This document shows, piece by piece, positions 8,377-16,566 of a stretch of DNA of 64,000 nt. Positions within the stretch are counted from its first letter, which is position 1. Every line of letters starts with the position of its first letter. Source of the stretch: Magnetospira sp. QH-2 (GTDB lineage Bacteria > Pseudomonadota > Alphaproteobacteria > Rhodospirillales > Magnetospiraceae); the NCBI RefSeq assembly GCF_000968135.1, contig NZ_FO538765.1, forward strand, positions 2,247,819-2,311,818, written 5' to 3'. Both the position numbers and the translations under genes were made by a program. Under the pieces are notes generated by a model that was not told the origin of the DNA, made no database searches, and saw only the letters and a program-made list of their open reading frames with translations.

Positions 8377-11109
8377 TCAATCGGCCGCCGGGCCTTCCAT
8401 CACATCCTTGACCTTGGCTGCCAGCTGTTTGAGGCTGAAGGGCTTGGGCAGGAAGTGAATGCTCGGGTCGCGCCCGATTTCCTCGGGGATGGCGTCTTCC
8501 GCATAGCCGGAAATGAGAATGGTTTTGACCGACGGCATTTCGTGGCGGACCAGCTTGATCAGAGTCTGACCATCCATGCCCGGCATCACCACATCGGAGA
8601 TAATCATATCCAAAGGTTCGTCCAGTCCCTGGACGATCTCCAATGCCTGCTCCCCGTCGGCGGCTTCGAGCACATCATAGCCCTTGAGGCTCAGTGCCCG
8701 AGCCCCGAACAACCGCACCGCTTCTTCATCCTCCACCAGTAACACCCGTCCGACCCCGCTCAGGTCGGCTTCCTCCACTTCCACCATGCGGCGGCGCAGG
8801 GGCACGCCGGACCCGGCGACAGGCGCTTCGAGCAGTTGTTGTTCGTCTTCGGTTTCCGGCTCGAAACGAGGCAGGTAGATGATAAAGGAGGTTCCCTCCC
8901 CTTGCGCTGAATCGACAAAGATGAACCCGGCGGTCTGACAAACGATGCCATAGACCGTGGAGAGTCCCAGGCCGGTCCCCTTGCCCACTTCCTTGGTGGA
9001 GAAGAACGGCTCGAAGATCCGCCCAACATCTTCCTTGGTGATACCGGTCCCGGTATCCACCACTTCCACCACCACATAGGGCCCGGCGGGCATGATCTCA
9101 TGGCCGCGCGCCACCGGTTCGTCGAAGTCCACCGTCTTGGTACGGATGATCAGATTGCCGCCGCCGGGCATGGCGTCGCGGGCATTGACCACCAAATTGA
9201 CCACCACCTGATCGAACTGCCCCGGATCAACCCGCACCAGAGCCGGCGCCACGCTGGGTTCCAACACCAGCTCGATGGTCTCGCCCAACAGACGCCGCAG
9301 CATCTTGGACAGTTCCGACAGGCCGTCGTTGATGTTCATCAGCCGGGGCTGCAAGGTCTGACGACGGGAGAACGCCAGCAGCTGACGCACCAGATCCGTG
9401 GCCCGATTGGCGTTTTGTTTGATTTGCATGATGTCTTTGAACGACGCATCGCCGGGCCCATGACGGGTCAGCAGCAAGTCGCAGAAGCCGATCATGGCGG
9501 TGAGCAAATTGTTGAAATCATGCGCCACGCCCCCGGCCAACTGGCCAACGGCCTGCATTTTCTGAGACTGGTTGAATTGTTGTTCCAGAACTTTTTGCTC
9601 GGTGGTGTCGATGAAATGCAGCACCGCGCCCATAGGATCCCCCTCGGCATCGACCATCTGGCTGGCATAGACCGCCGCGGAAACCTCCCGTTCGTTGAGG
9701 CCGGGCATGCGCACTTCGAAATGGGTCGCCTTCATGGTTCCCATGACCAGCTTGGAGAGTTGCGCGGCCATGTCGCCTTGGTCCTCGCGAACAATCCGAT
9801 CCGACAAAGGCCAGCCCACCACCGCCTCGCGATGCAGGCCGATCAACCGGCGGAATGCCCGGTTACAGTCGAGCACCTGTCCACCGTGATCAATGAGCAC
9901 AATGCCCACCGGCGCATCCAGAAACAGCCACCGCTGACCCTCGCGCAGATGGCGGAAAGCGAAACCCGCTTCCTCGTCGTCGCTGGCTTCCACGGTTTTG
10001 GCCTGCAAGGACCCGCGCGGCACCAGATCCTTCAAAGCGACCGACCGGCTGTAGACGAAGTTGCCGTCCTCGGCCTCCCGGCTGGATTGATGCAGATAAA
10101 TCTGGAACCGGTCACCCGTGGCACCTTGCAGGGTTACTTCGCCATGCTGACCTTCGCCTTGCTCGCCATCGTAGCTGCGCTGCCCCAGGGATTCTTCGGA
10201 GATATAGCCCGCCAGGCCAGAGGGGTCCTCCAACAACGTCCGCACCGGCCGCCCCAGCCAGTCGGCCATGGTGGAATTCACGTAGCGGAATCGTCCATCA
10301 TCGCCGATGGAAAACACCCCCACCGGCAGATTGTCCAAAAGGTCTCGGCGCAGGGCTCGGGCGCCGCTGTCTTCAGTATCCAGTTCAACCGGCGGCGCTG
10401 GGCGTTCCCGCACGGGGGCAACCCGCCACAAGGCGTAGCCCGGAAAACCGCTCTCGGGCGGCAAAGGAGTCACTGTCAGTCGTCGCCCTTCGACGGCACC
10501 GCCCGGCGCGCGCACCCGCATTTCCGTTTCCCCGGCCCGGCCTTCATCGATCCCTTCGGCCAGACGATTGAAGGCGGCCAGCGATGTGGCATCGGCAGCC
10601 AGTCTTTCGGCCACGGTGTCCATGGGAACGTCCGGATCATCTTCATCCTCGGGACGGCTGCTGGGGAACAATTGCTCGAAAGCCAAATTGGCATGCAAGA
10701 TCCGCCCTTCCGGATCGACCACTCCCCAGCCTTCGCGCTCAGCCTCCGCGGCCGCCAGCAAAAGATCCGATGGCGACGGTCGAGACGGGTCGGAGACAGG
10801 ACCGGCCGACACAAGCACCAGGATTCGGGCCAACAGCCCAAAGGCCAGCACACCGGGGATAGCCGCCGCCATCCAGGTATTGCGCGCGGAGGGCTCGTAT
10901 CCCGCCTGCTCCAGAATGGGTTCTGGATATAACAGCACCGCCGCCGCGGCCAACCCCAAGATCATGAACCCCAGGGTCCAAGGCCATAGGGACGGGGCTT
11001 TGTCCTTAGCGACCACCTCGGGTGTCACTTCCAACCAGGGGTAGGTCTTTGCCTCTTCCCCGCCGTTCTGCTCCAAACCGTTTCCCCCGTCCTTGCGGAC
11101 CACATTCAC
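8377..11109 (-). CDS. cckA: CckA-type hybrid histidine kinase
   Basis: A 910-residue membrane-bound hybrid kinase. Two membrane segments (about 41-60 and 79-101) are followed by PAS-like regions to about residue 510. Next come the H-box GGVAHDFNNLL (phospho-His near 530), the N-box VNARDAMPGGG, the G-boxes DTGTGI and GKGTGLGLS, and a C-terminal receiver with Asp near 839 in ISDVVMPGMDG. The DFNNLL H-box plus fused receiver is the signature of CckA, which feeds phosphate through ChpT to CtrA and CpdR. Translation starts at GTG, overlapping the flhB stop by four bases (GTGA) with AGGGA upstream, so it is the last gene of the flgB operon. The gene name is inferred from architecture and context. 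Confidence 0.88.
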   Translation of the reverse strand: MNVVRKDGGNGLEQNGGEEAKTYPWLEVTPEVVAKDKAPSLWPWTLGFMILGLAAAAVLLYPEPILEQAGYEPSARNTWMAAAIPGVLAFGLLARILVLVSAGPVSDPSRPSPSDLLLAAAEAEREGWGVVDPEGRILHANLAFEQLFPSSRPEDEDDPDVPMDTVAERLAADATSLAAFNRLAEGIDEGRAGETEMRVRAPGGAVEGRRLTVTPLPPESGFPGYALWRVAPVRERPAPPVELDTEDSGARALRRDLLDNLPVGVFSIGDDGRFRYVNSTMADWLGRPVRTLLEDPSGLAGYISEESLGQRSYDGEQGEGQHGEVTLQGATGDRFQIYLHQSSREAEDGNFVYSRSVALKDLVPRGSLQAKTVEASDDEEAGFAFRHLREGQRWLFLDAPVGIVLIDHGGQVLDCNRAFRRLIGLHREAVVGWPLSDRIVREDQGDMAAQLSKLVMGTMKATHFEVRMPGLNEREVSAAVYASQMVDAEGDPMGAVLHFIDTTEQKVLEQQFNQSQKMQAVGQLAGGVAHDFNNLLTAMIGFCDLLLTRHGPGDASFKDIMQIKQNANRATDLVRQLLAFSRRQTLQPRLMNINDGLSELSKMLRRLLGETIELVLEPSVAPALVRVDPGQFDQVVVNLVVNARDAMPGGGNLIIRTKTVDFDEPVARGHEIMPAGPYVVVEVVDTGTGITKEDVGRIFEPFFSTKEVGKGTGLGLSTVYGIVCQTAGFIFVDSAQGEGTSFIIYLPRFEPETEDEQQLLEAPVAGSGVPLRRRMVEVEEADLSGVGRVLLVEDEEAVRLFGARALSLKGYDVLEAADGEQALEIVQGLDEPLDMIISDVVMPGMDGQTLIKLVRHEMPSVKTILISGYAEDAIPEEIGRDPSIHFLPKPFSLKQLAAKVKDVMEGPAAD

Positions 11110-12200
11110 GATACAGGTCCCTCCGCCGACGCTGCCGCAGGCTGGGCTCCCTTCATTCTCATAACATATCCGATAACTTCAGCCACAGCCTTGTAATGTT
11201 CGGGCGGCACTTCCTCATCCAATTCCACGGTGGCATACAGGGCCTGGGCCAAAGGCGCGTTTTCTATCAAGGGCACATCGTTTTCCTCGGCTACCTCCCT
11301 GATACGCAAGGCAACTTCGTCGATTCCCTTGGCCACCACCACGGGGGCGGCCATATCTTCCATATCGTATTTCATGGCCACCGAATAATGAGTCGGGTTG
11401 GTAATCACCACGTCTGCCTGCGGCACCGCAGCCATCATTCGTTCCCGCGCCCGCTGCATGCGCAGACTGCGAATCTTGGATTTGACCTTGGGATCGCCTT
11501 CGGTCTGTTTGTGCTCGTCTTTGACCTCCTGCTGCGACATGCGCAGCCCCTTCAGGTAAGACCAGCGCTGAAAAGTATAGTCCAGAGCCGCGATAACAGC
11601 CGTCACCACGACCGTCGCCCCAAGCATGGTCAATGCCAGTTCTTTCAGGCGGTCCAATAGAATGGGCAACGGCATGGAAGGAATGACTGCCATATCGGTC
11701 ACCATGGGCACGACGAAAATGACCGATACGAATGTCACCACCCCGATCTTGAACACGCCCTTGACCAGTTCCATTACCGCCTTCAAAGAGAACAATCGCT
11801 TGAACCCGGCGATGGGGGAAATGGTGCTGAGCTTCGGTTGGATCTTCTTCGGCGCCCAAATCAAACCGGTTTGGACGAGATTCACGGCCAAGGCAACCAG
11901 AACCAGAATGATGAAAAGCGGCCAAACGGCTCCCACGACTTCCTGACCCGTGCGCACCAGCATCAAATGGATATGGGGGAAATCAAGGGGAATGCTGGAA
12001 GAGGATTCGATGAACTTCCGCAAGACCTCCTTAATGTCGTCGAACATGCCCGGGGCGACGGTCATCATCAATAGGGTTCCGGCCGCCAAAATGCCCCAGC
12101 TTTTGATTTCCTGGGACGATGCGGTTTGGCCTTCTTCGCGGGCCCGACTGAGTTTTCGGTCTGTCGGTTCTTCTGATTTTTCTGAGTCGTCTTCGGCCAT
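11106..12200 (-). CDS. flhB: Flagellar export gate protein FlhB
   Basis: A 364-residue inner-membrane component of the flagellar type III export apparatus, which switches export from rod/hook to filament substrates. It starts MAEDDSEKSEEPTDRKL, as FlhB does. It has four membrane segments between about residues 30 and 215, then a charged linker and the cytoplasmic NPTH autocleavage motif near residues 267-270 (VVITNPTHYSVAMKY). Length is typical. It lies 37 bp after fliR and overlaps cckA by four bases. Confidence 0.97.
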   Translation of the reverse strand: MAEDDSEKSEEPTDRKLSRAREEGQTASSQEIKSWGILAAGTLLMMTVAPGMFDDIKEVLRKFIESSSSIPLDFPHIHLMLVRTGQEVVGAVWPLFIILVLVALAVNLVQTGLIWAPKKIQPKLSTISPIAGFKRLFSLKAVMELVKGVFKIGVVTFVSVIFVVPMVTDMAVIPSMPLPILLDRLKELALTMLGATVVVTAVIAALDYTFQRWSYLKGLRMSQQEVKDEHKQTEGDPKVKSKIRSLRMQRARERMMAAVPQADVVITNPTHYSVAMKYDMEDMAAPVVVAKGIDEVALRIREVAEENDVPLIENAPLAQALYATVELDEEVPPEHYKAVAEVIGYVMRMKGAQPAAASAEGPVS

Positions 12201-12237
12201 TTCGGATTCCCTATGCCGCGACCCTTAAGATAGCACG

Positions 12238-12999
12238 TTATGGCTCCATAAAGGCGGTGAAGGTTGCCTGAAACTCCGGCAGATAAACCAGCATAATTCC
12301 CGGCAACACGACCATCATCAAGAAGATCGACCCCAACAATTGCAGCGGCATGGCGACAAAGAACACCGGCAAGGACGGCATCAAGCGGGTCATCAACCCA
12401 AGCCCCAGGTTATAGGTGATACTGAGCACCAAATAAGGCCCCGCCAATCGCACGCCAAGCACAAAGGCCTCGGCGACCTTGTCGGTAACCAAATTGGCCA
12501 TATCGCCAACCGATGGGGTCACTCCTGGCAGAAACAGCGTATAGCTATCGACGACCGCAATCAGCATCAAATGGTGCAAATCCGTCACGAAGATCAAGGT
12601 CATGGCCACGGTCATCAGGAAACTGGTCACGATGGCGCCCTGCTCTGCCGTAACCGCATCCATGGTAAAGGCATTGGCCATGGCCGACGTCAGCGAGACA
12701 ATCGTGCCCGCTGTCTGCAACGCGCCGATGATGATCCGGGACATTACCCCCATGAAAACCCCCGCCAGCAATTCGATTCCCAACAGCCGAAACATCTCTC
12801 CGGGGCGATTGGGCAGCGGTGGCAGTAGATCCGAGACCGAGAAAACCACCACCAGACTGATCATCAATGTGACCAGAACCCGCACACGCATGGGCACATA
12901 GGTGGCACTAAAGCCGGGGAATAACATGATCGCGCCGCCAATGCGGGCCGCAACCATGAAGAAATGAAAGATATTAAGAGATATTAGAACGTCGAGCAT
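12238..12999 (-). CDS. fliR: Flagellar export apparatus protein FliR
   Basis: A 253-residue polytopic membrane protein with the FliR opening (FHFFMVAARIGGAIMLFPGF) and six hydrophobic segments. It also has the conserved VSLTSAMANAF and GLGLMTRLMPSLPVFFV regions. FliR forms the export gate together with FliP and FliQ. It lies between fliQ and flhB in the same operon; the ATG is 30 bp beyond the fliQ stop. Confidence 0.96.
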   Translation of the reverse strand: MLDVLISLNIFHFFMVAARIGGAIMLFPGFSATYVPMRVRVLVTLMISLVVVFSVSDLLPPLPNRPGEMFRLLGIELLAGVFMGVMSRIIIGALQTAGTIVSLTSAMANAFTMDAVTAEQGAIVTSFLMTVAMTLIFVTDLHHLMLIAVVDSYTLFLPGVTPSVGDMANLVTDKVAEAFVLGVRLAGPYLVLSITYNLGLGLMTRLMPSLPVFFVAMPLQLLGSIFLMMVVLPGIMLVYLPEFQATFTAFMEP

Positions 13000-13029
13000 G
13001 AAAAGTCCGGCGCTCCGGTGAGGACGGCG

Positions 13030-13293
13030 CTATAGCGAGATAATGATATCGAAAATCTTGTTCCCGAACTCGATCATGGTGGTCATCATGAACGGCAAAA
13101 ACATGACCAAGGCTGCAAAAATCACGACAATCTTCGGCACGAATGTCAGGGTCATTTCCTGCAAAGAGGTCAGTGCCTGAAACAGAGCAATCACCAACCC
13201 GATGCCCATGCCCGCCAGCATAATGGGCAGCGCCAGTTTGAAGATCACGTACATGGAGTCCCGACCCAGTTCCAGGACAGCAGTTTGGGTCAC
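13030..13293 (-). CDS. fliQ: Flagellar export apparatus protein FliQ
   Basis: An 87-residue protein with two membrane helices, the normal size for FliQ, and the conserved segments GLVIALFQALTSLQEMTLTFVPK. It forms the export gate with FliP and FliR. The start is GTG at 13293, supported by AAAGGAGG about eight bases upstream. It is in the flgB-cckA operon, 29 bp after fliE. Confidence 0.96.
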   Translation of the reverse strand: MTQTAVLELGRDSMYVIFKLALPIMLAGMGIGLVIALFQALTSLQEMTLTFVPKIVVIFAALVMFLPFMMTTMIEFGNKIFDIIISL

Positions 13294-13322
13294 GGCCCGG
13301 CCTCCTTTACCAAATTCGGCCC

Positions 13323-13652
13323 CTACATGGGCGTCCGAAGGATTTCCTTGTAGGCCTCGACCATCTTGTCGCGTACCGAAACAACGGTCTTCAGGGTCAC
13401 TTCGGCCTCGGCAACTGCCGTCACCACCTGATTGACATCAGCCTTGTTAAAAGCCGCGGCGACAGACAGTTGTTCCGTCTGTTTGCTTTCATGCACCGCC
13501 TCGCGAATGGCACTCTTGACCAAGGATGAAAAGTCATCCTGCCCCATTTCAGCAGCGGAGCCCCCGCTCGCAGGCGCGGCGTCGCGGATGGACTGAGCCT
13601 TGTTACCGTATGCGCTGATGGCATTGCTCATGGCGGTGGGATCGATCGGCAT
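13323..13652 (-). CDS. fliE: Flagellar MS-ring/rod junction protein FliE
   Basis: A 109-residue protein with the FliE C-terminal helices (VTAVAEAEVTLKTVVSVRDKMVEAYKEILRTPM). FliE links the MS ring to the proximal rod and is the first rod-class export substrate. The ATG has AAGGAGAAG at good spacing. It stands between flgC and fliQ, the usual flgB-flgC-fliE order. Confidence 0.95.
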   Translation of the reverse strand: MPIDPTAMSNAISAYGNKAQSIRDAAPASGGSAAEMGQDDFSSLVKSAIREAVHESKQTEQLSVAAAFNKADVNQVVTAVAEAEVTLKTVVSVRDKMVEAYKEILRTPM

Positions 13653-13682
13653 AATCTTCTCCTTTTATTTTCCGGCTTTCTG

Positions 13683-14099
13683 CTAGCGGAGAATATCTAG
13701 TGTGTTGTTCAACATGCGGCGCGACGACTTAATGACGTTCAGATTGGCGTCGTATGACCGTTGCGCTTCGCGCATGTCCATCATTTCAATTAAGGTATTG
13801 ACGTTCGGCACCTTGTGGTAGCCATTCTCATCGGCTGCCGGATGCTGCGGATCGTACTTCAATTTGAATTCCCCACGGTCCTCGTGGATCCGATCCACCT
13901 GCACCATGTGGGCGTTCATATCCCTGTCGAGTTCGTTCTTGAACGTGACCAGTTTGCGACGATAGGGTTCGTCGCCAGGATGAGTCCCATGGGAGTTGAC
14001 GTTCGCGACGTTTTCCGACACCACCCGCAGCCGCGTGCCTTGGGCTTTCATGCCTGCCGCGGATATATTCATGGATTTGAGGAGATCATCCGCCATCAT
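13683..14099 (-). CDS. flgC: Flagellar proximal rod protein FlgC
   Basis: A 138-residue rod protein. The N-terminal helix has the rod/hook family signature (SMNISAAGMKAQGTRLRVVSENVANVNS), and the C-terminal helix ends MLNNTLDILR. The start is taken as the ATG at 14099, which overlaps the flgB TGA by one base. Another ATG follows directly at 14096, and a TTG precedes at 14102, so the exact start is uncertain by a codon. Confidence 0.96.
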   Translation of the reverse strand: MMADDLLKSMNISAAGMKAQGTRLRVVSENVANVNSHGTHPGDEPYRRKLVTFKNELDRDMNAHMVQVDRIHEDRGEFKLKYDPQHPAADENGYHKVPNVNTLIEMMDMREAQRSYDANLNVIKSSRRMLNNTLDILR

Positions 14100-14515
14100 C
14101 AACCACCCTTGCCTGCTGCCGTCTTAATCATCATCAGATGCTTGCGATACAGCTGCGACGACATTTTTTGCGTGAATTGGTTTTGCCCCATCTTCATCAT
14201 CTGCTCTTCGAGCAGAACCTGGTTGCCGTCTGGCGAGGTTTCATAGGGCTGCTGCTCTTCGGCGCGGTAACGGCTGCTTCCCAAAGTACCCTGCATATGG
14301 TTGGAATTGGTCTGCTGCACCGGCGTGATCTGCAACTTGTTGCGCACCATGTCCTCGAATTCCATGGGCTTGAGGTCTTTGGGACGATATTCGGGCGTGT
14401 CCGCATTGGCAATGTTCTGCGACAGCAAAGATTGCCGACTGGCAGCCCATTTCATGCGCTCCTTCAAGGCCTTGAAGGTCGTTATCCCGTTCAATCCAAG
14501 GGTGACGTCCGCCAT
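14099..14515 (-). CDS. flgB: Flagellar proximal rod protein FlgB
   Basis: A 138-residue rod protein with the family motif SLLSQNIANADTPEYRPKDLKPM near the N-terminus. The ATG at 14515 (MADVTLGLNG) is preferred over an upstream in-frame codon because GAGGAG lies seven bases before it. It is the first gene of the minus-strand operon flgB-flgC-fliE-fliQ-fliR-flhB-cckA. The CtrA-type box lies about 100 bp upstream. Confidence 0.95.
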   Translation of the reverse strand: MADVTLGLNGITTFKALKERMKWAASRQSLLSQNIANADTPEYRPKDLKPMEFEDMVRNKLQITPVQQTNSNHMQGTLGSSRYRAEEQQPYETSPDGNQVLLEEQMMKMGQNQFTQKMSSQLYRKHLMMIKTAAGKGG

Positions 14516-14610
14516 TGGGACTCCTCGCACAGTCAATCATCCATTTCCGAGTATGCCCGAAACCCTCTTAAAGAACAATGAATCTCTTTCCGGCAAGGAA
14601 ACGAGTGCAT

Positions 14611-14625
14611 TTAAGATTCGTTTAA
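14611..14625. promoter_or_regulatory. CtrA-binding box between divergent flagellar operons
   Basis: TTAA, seven bases, TTAA, a perfect match to the full CtrA recognition sequence known from Caulobacter and relatives. It is the only perfect copy I noticed in the non-coding regions of the window. It lies in the 171-bp gap between flgB (minus) and the FlhB-C-like gene (plus), so it could control both arms. Confidence 0.7.
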
Positions 14626-14686
14626 TGTCATCCTCTTACACTGAGATATTGGACCGGTTTCAATGGACGGTAAGGACCGCGTCGCC

Positions 14687-15040
14687 ATGGCAGACGAAAA
14701 TGCCCCCCATCCCGGCGAAGAAAAAGCGCTGCCCATAGCTGTGGCGCTCAAGCATGATCGTTGGAACGACCGCGCACCGACGGTGATTGCCAGCGGCCAG
14801 GGAGCGGTGGCCGAACAGATCTTGGAAATCGCTTTTGCCGAAGGGGTGAAAGTCCGCGAGGATCCGGATCTGGTCCAGCTTCTCGCCCTGGTGGACGTGG
14901 ACAGCGAGATCCCCTTGGAAGCCTTTGCCGCCGTTGCCGAGATCTTGGCTTATGTCTATCGAGCCAACGGAGATTCTCCGCCTTTGTCGGGCTTAAAACC
15001 GGGCACGGCGCCTCCCCTGACGGAGACTCTCGACCCATGA
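14687..15040 (+). CDS. FlhB C-terminal-like protein (FlhX/FhlB type)
   Basis: About 117 residues resembling only the cytoplasmic domain of FlhB: LKHDRWNDRAPTVIASGQGAVAEQILEIA, then VREDPDLVQLLALVDVDSEIP and a final helix (FAAVAEILAYVYRANG). Such stand-alone copies can support the export switch in other bacteria. The NPTH cleavage motif is absent at the matching place. The ATG at 14687 has GGTAAGGACC upstream; an in-frame ATG at 14663 is an alternative. Its last bases overlap the next start (ATGA). First gene of the plus-strand arm from the CtrA-box region. Confidence 0.8.
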   Translation: MADENAPHPGEEKALPIAVALKHDRWNDRAPTVIASGQGAVAEQILEIAFAEGVKVREDPDLVQLLALVDVDSEIPLEAFAAVAEILAYVYRANGDSPPLSGLKPGTAPPLTETLDP

Positions 15041-15300
15041 GCGAATCCCCCAACGAAATGGAACAGGCGCTTGACGCGGTGAAGACCCTGTTGGAAGCTG
15101 TGCGCCAGGAAATCGCTGATGGCAAACGGGTCACCCTGAAAACCATGGAAGACATGGTCCTTGATGCCTGTCGCATGCTACAGGATGGCGACCGGGAACA
15201 AGCCAAGGCCCTGCGCGGTGACGTGGAAGCCATTATCGCCACCCTGGATGAACTGGAAAACATGTTGCTCAGGCAGCTCGAAGGGAACGACAAGGCGTGA
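15037..15300 (+). CDS. Small helical protein in the fliO-fliP operon, unknown
   Basis: An 87-residue, acidic, wholly helical protein (EQALDAVKTLLEAVRQEIADGK and a C-terminal leucine-rich helix) with no signal or membrane segment. Four-base overlaps on both sides (ATGA with the FlhB-C-like gene, GTGA with fliO) place it inside a tightly coupled flagellar export operon. This suggests a chaperone or export-accessory role; no family is recognised. Confidence 0.75.
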   Translation: MSESPNEMEQALDAVKTLLEAVRQEIADGKRVTLKTMEDMVLDACRMLQDGDREQAKALRGDVEAIIATLDELENMLLRQLEGNDKA

Positions 15301-15653
15301 ATATCGAAGAATACATCCAGTTTGGCGCTGCCTTGGTCTTCGTGCTTGGTCTGATTGGCCTGCTTGCCCTCATCGCCCGCAAGTTTGGCATGGGCAACAA
15401 GGTGCCATCGCGCGGCGCCGGACGCCGCAAGCGGCTTTCCTTGGTGGAAGTCATGCCATTGGATGCCCGGCGGCGGTTGGTTTTGATTCGGCGCGATGAC
15501 CGAGACCATTTGATCTTGCTGGGTCCCGCCAATGGCACGGACCTGCTCATTGAGCGAAATATCCCGGTCCAGGGCATGTCCAGCCCGCCAAAACCCGCCG
15601 AGGACGCCAACAAACCGCTTCCCATCGGCGCACGCAAGGAACCGTCCTTATGA
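15297..15653 (+). CDS. fliO: Flagellar biosynthesis protein FliO
   Basis: A 118-residue protein with one N-terminal membrane segment (about residues 10-29), a basic stretch (RGAGRRKR), and the FliO core LSLVEVMPLDARRRLVLIRRDDRDHLILLG. FliO helps assemble the FliP complex. The start is GTG, overlapping the previous stop by four bases. The stop overlaps the fliP ATG in the same way. Confidence 0.9.
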   Translation: MNIEEYIQFGAALVFVLGLIGLLALIARKFGMGNKVPSRGAGRRKRLSLVEVMPLDARRRLVLIRRDDRDHLILLGPANGTDLLIERNIPVQGMSSPPKPAEDANKPLPIGARKEPSL

Positions 15654-16396
15654 TCCGCCATTTCGCCCTTGGGCTTCCGGTGCTTGCGATTGCCCTGACC
15701 ACGACCTTCGACCCGGCTTGGGCCCAGTCGTTCAATTTCGACCTGGGCCAGGGTGGCGGCAGCGCCACCAACCGCATCGTCCAGTTGCTCGTCTTGATCA
15801 CCACACTCAGCGTCGCGCCGTCGCTGTTGCTGATGGTCACCTCGTTCACCCGCATCGTCATCGTGCTGTCGCTGGTCAAGATGGCGATGGGCACCCAGCA
15901 GACTCCGCCGGCCCAGGTTTTGGCCGCGTTGGCCTTGTTCCTGACCATGTTCATCATGGCGCCGACGTTCGAACAGGCTTGGGAAGCGGGCATCGAACCC
16001 CTGATCAACGAAGATATCGAAGAAGTTGAAGCGCTGGAACGGGCAGCCCAGCCATTCCGGGATTTCATGCTTAAGCATACCCGCGAAGAAGATCTGATGC
16101 TGTTCATGGACATGGCCAAGCTCAGCGAAGAGGAAGTGCGTGAATTACCCCCCTATCGGATCGTCGTTCCGGCATTCATGATCAGTGAACTGAGGCGGGC
16201 ATTCGAGATCGGCTTCCTGTTGTTTCTGCCGTTCCTGGTCATTGACATGGTGGTCGCATCGGTCCTGATGGCCATGGGCATGATGATGCTGCCGCCCATT
16301 ATCGTGGCGCTGCCATTCAAGATCATCTTTTTCGTGCTGGTGGATGGCTGGCACATCTTGGTGGGCAGCCTGGTACGCGGTTTTGGAATTGAATAA
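15650..16396 (+). CDS. fliP: Flagellar export apparatus protein FliP
   Basis: A 248-residue membrane protein with a cleavable signal-like N-terminus (ending near DPAWAQS, about residue 27). It carries the FliP motifs MVTSFTRIVIVLSLVKMAMG, TPPAQVLAALALFLTMF, PAFMISELRRAFEIGF and SVLMAMGMMMLPP. FliP forms the core of the export gate. Last gene of the four-gene plus-strand operon; a 161-bp inverted-repeat element begins nine bases past its stop. Confidence 0.97.
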   Translation: MIRHFALGLPVLAIALTTTFDPAWAQSFNFDLGQGGGSATNRIVQLLVLITTLSVAPSLLLMVTSFTRIVIVLSLVKMAMGTQQTPPAQVLAALALFLTMFIMAPTFEQAWEAGIEPLINEDIEEVEALERAAQPFRDFMLKHTREEDLMLFMDMAKLSEEEVRELPPYRIVVPAFMISELRRAFEIGFLLFLPFLVIDMVVASVLMAMGMMMLPPIIVALPFKIIFFVLVDGWHILVGSLVRGFGIE

Positions 16397-16405
16397 TTCC
16401 GGTTA

Positions 16406-16566
16406 GAGGCAGATTTAGAAGTATCCTTTAGATATCAAGGCAGTAGATTTTTGATCTGGCCAGGAAAGGCCGACGACACGGGGCGGCGCCCCGTTAGGAG
16501 GTCTTGACGCCGCCAGAGCGGAAATATACGCCCTTGAGATCAAAGGAATACTTTTGAATCCGCCTC
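16406..16566. mobile_element. 161-bp MITE-like element, copy 1
   Basis: A 161-bp non-coding element with imperfect terminal inverted repeats of about 37 bp (outer ends GAGGC and GCCTC), flanked by TTA on both sides (16403-16405 and 16567-16569). The right-hand TTA, read on the minus strand, is the TAA stop codon of speE. The centre holds CCAGGAAAGG, a GC hairpin (ACGGGGC with GCCCCGT, three-base loop, 16478-16494) and TTGACGCC. It differs from copy 2 (41607-41767) at five positions. It encodes no transposase, so it must be mobilised in trans if still active. Confidence 0.85.

Noticed and set aside
9100-10932. 610-codon open frame antisense to cckA
   Set aside because: It mirrors the coding strand of a clear hybrid kinase and shows shadow composition (Gln, His, Arg, Gly).
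16344-16365. TGGCACA-type sigma-54-like word inside fliP
   Set aside because: The second box is at the wrong spacing and there is no gene start downstream on that strand.
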